Source: Akebia trifoliata (Eukaryota > Streptophyta > Magnoliopsida > Ranunculales > Lardizabalaceae). Taken from it: a stretch of DNA of 64,000 bases. Below the pieces are notes generated by a model, which was not told the origin of the DNA, ran no database searches, and saw nothing but the letters and a program-made list of their open reading frames with translations. The stretch is taken from assembly GCA_017979445.1 (NCBI GenBank), contig CM030711.1, positions 38,494,757 to 38,558,756 on the forward strand. Direction: 5' to 3'. A program made the position numbers and the translations under genes. This document shows, piece after piece, positions 62,166-64,000 of the stretch. Within the stretch, counting starts at the first letter, position 1. Each line of letters begins with the position of its first letter.

Positions 62166-63004
62166 GAGCTTAGACTACATGATTTTTATTGTGGATCTTC
62201 AATCATCGACAAGTTGTATACTTGAACTAATAAATCATCAATATTTCAAGATTTTTCAAGTTCTAGTTTTGATTTTTCTTTCTCAGATGTAAGCATTACG
62301 AAGTAGAGTTACTACAACATTTAGCCATATTTTGAGTATTACTTTAAAAGTACCCCGTTTTTACAGTTATGCTATTCTTGGGGAATTTTTATGTTAAAAG
62401 TCCTTGAAATAAAAAAAATTAATGGTGAAAAGTAAAAGAAATTTCATTTTTTTAAGTTCTCAAAATTTTGTAGAATTTGTTTATGTTATTTTAGAAACTT
62501 GTTTTTCATTTTACATAAGAGAAGGCAAAGGTCAAGGGGCATAGAATTAATTTATTGAAATACAAATACTTAAAAAAATCAGATGTCACATGAACATCGA
62601 ACACAAAATTTTAAGAACTTAAAGAATTCGATCAAAAAAAAAAAAGAAACTTATTAAAAAAAATATTTTTCACTTGGATTTTAATCTTAAATTTGGAGGT
62701 TTGGTGGCTGTCAATTTTCAAAGCAGAGATGTGGTGTTTTGTTTTGTTTTATTTTTTCCAATAAGGCAATCCATGTGACCCGTAATAAAATTTGAAATCT
62801 TTATTAAACCACGCTATCTAACTCTATTGAATAGTGTTTATGTTATTCATAAAATGGTAGGAGTCAAACAAAATCCCATTATTTCCTCTTGTCGTGAGCC
62901 TCCAAGTTTGAAGAGTGTTTTGGCCATTCCTCTTTTAAAAAATATCTCTCGAGTCATCTTGATTGTTACACAAGACATTATGTGTGACGATTATCTCAAC
63001 CTTT
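62166..63004. other. Non-coding AT-rich sequence
   Basis: No recognised gene. The 61-codon frame at 62827-63012 has no family resemblance I can identify. Confidence 0.5.
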
Positions 63005-63070
63005 TTGAATGATACCGAGATGACTCTGGCAAATATCTCAGTCTTGGGAGATATTTGAAACCATGATCAT
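63005..63070. repeat. Truncated end of the GAGTCATCTCGG family
   Basis: ATACCGAGATGACTCTGGCA and GATATTTGAAACCATGAT match the termini of the family members at 56068 and 63505. Confidence 0.5.
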
Positions 63071-63138
63071 ATACATTCACTAATCCTAGTGGTACACATG
63101 AAAAACAATCCAAGGGAATTTTTTTATCGGTTTTTTAA

Positions 63139-63446
63139 AGGGTAAAGTACCATTTTCGTGTGCTAAATATGGAAAATTTTCGATTTTAGTACACTATTCA
63201 TTTTAATTCTCAAAACAAGTTTTCTAGTGAGATTGTCACTTATATAATCAGGGATCTCACCGTTGAAAAATCAAGGATATTTTTCTTTATAATTACCTGC
63301 AATCTCGTTGGTAATTTATCAGCGAGATCGTCACTTTAAATTAGAATACCAACCTGTGATCTCATTGAAAAACATGTTTTGGAAATTAAAATGAAAAGTG
63401 GATCAGAATTAGAGATTTTACAAAAGTTGTGCATTTCTTCAAAAAT
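63139..63446. mobile_element. MITE-like TIR element, about 308 bp
   Basis: The first 80 bases (TTTTCGTGTGCTAAATATGG; ATTTTAATTCTCAAAACAAG) are inverted relative to the last 80 (CATGTTTTGGAAATTAAAAT; AAGTTGTGCATTTCTT). The interior has two further GAGATCGTCACTT-like repeats. No coding sequence. Confidence 0.65.
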
Positions 63447-63499
63447 TTCTTTCTTCTCTCTTAAAAACTAATGATGAATGATGCCAATATGAGGGCATT

Positions 63500-63955
63500 C
63501 TATCATGTTTCAAATCTCATCCGAAACTGATATGACTCACCCGAGTCATCTCGATATCGTTCACTAACAACACAGATTTACACCACGTCTAAAGACTCAC
63601 ACCATCTCATGAAACAAACGAAATGACTCAAAATGATACTATGAAAATCTCACCTGAGTTGATAAAATTTGAACAAGTCAATAGGGATTTTGTATTTTTA
63701 TTAAAATAATTAGTTTTTTATGGTTTAATATTTTATTATTTAAATAAATAATTAACTCCTGAATAAGGATCTTATAATCTTCCTTATTTTATTTAAAAAA
63801 AGTTATGATTATTTATATGCAAATATATTTTAATAAATAATTGTAAACCAAGTTAAATGGTTTGACTTGATCGAGATGAGATGACTTGTCCGAGATAACT
63901 TAGTTTCTTCCATGATCAGGACGAAGCATCAAACCAAGATTTGAAACCATGCATT
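63500..63955. mobile_element. MITE-like element with GAGTCATCTCGG motif, copy 3
   Basis: It begins GTTTCAAATCTCATCCGAAA and ends with AACCAAGATTTGAAACC, giving inverted termini. The body aligns with 56068-56480. The left inner palindrome has decayed to GACTCACCCGAGTCATCTCG. Confidence 0.65.
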
Positions 63956-64000
63956 CTATGTTCCTCTAATGTTTCTGTAGACACCTTAATTTGTACGACC

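Overview
This is an AT-rich nuclear window from a flowering plant, most likely a eudicot. The evidence is a chloroplast-targeted enzyme gene with many short exons and GT/AG introns, plus plant-type Ty1/copia, Ty3/gypsy, L1, RTE, SINE and miniature inverted-repeat elements. I cannot name the species from sequence alone.

The window holds one recognisable host gene, on the minus strand, spread over about 49.7 kb (56978 down to 7286). I reconstruct 19 coding exons totalling 2262 bp (753 residues plus stop) with consistent splice phases. The product is a chloroplast acyl-activating enzyme of the AAE15/AAE16 type (long-chain acyl-ACP synthetase, AMP-binding superfamily). No premature stop, frameshift or lost splice site was seen.

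Nearly everything else is transposon sequence inside or beside this gene. At 1-6700, downstream of its 3' end, lies a decayed copia element (A) interrupted by a solo-LTR-like insertion. Intron 6 (19400-32000) holds an RTE-type LINE cut into pieces by two copia elements (B at 21067-24652, C at 25020-30688) and a SINE. Intron 3 (35019-49837) holds a Ty3/gypsy relic (F) split by copia E (37321-46781), itself split by copia D (38727-43495): three layers, with target-site duplications at the two inner insertions. Introns 1 and 2 contain several L1 3' tails in one orientation, a SINE and a tandem duplication. The 7 kb upstream of the gene is non-coding and contains several terminal-inverted-repeat elements and a four-armed palindrome.

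The most unusual local structure is in element C. A roughly 230-bp piece of its own reverse-transcriptase region sits inverted inside the integrase region, and it retains a 102-bp stretch that the main reverse-transcriptase copy has lost. Four copia elements (B-E) also have leaders built of degenerate short tandem repeats. I found no CRISPR array, operon or prokaryotic defence system.
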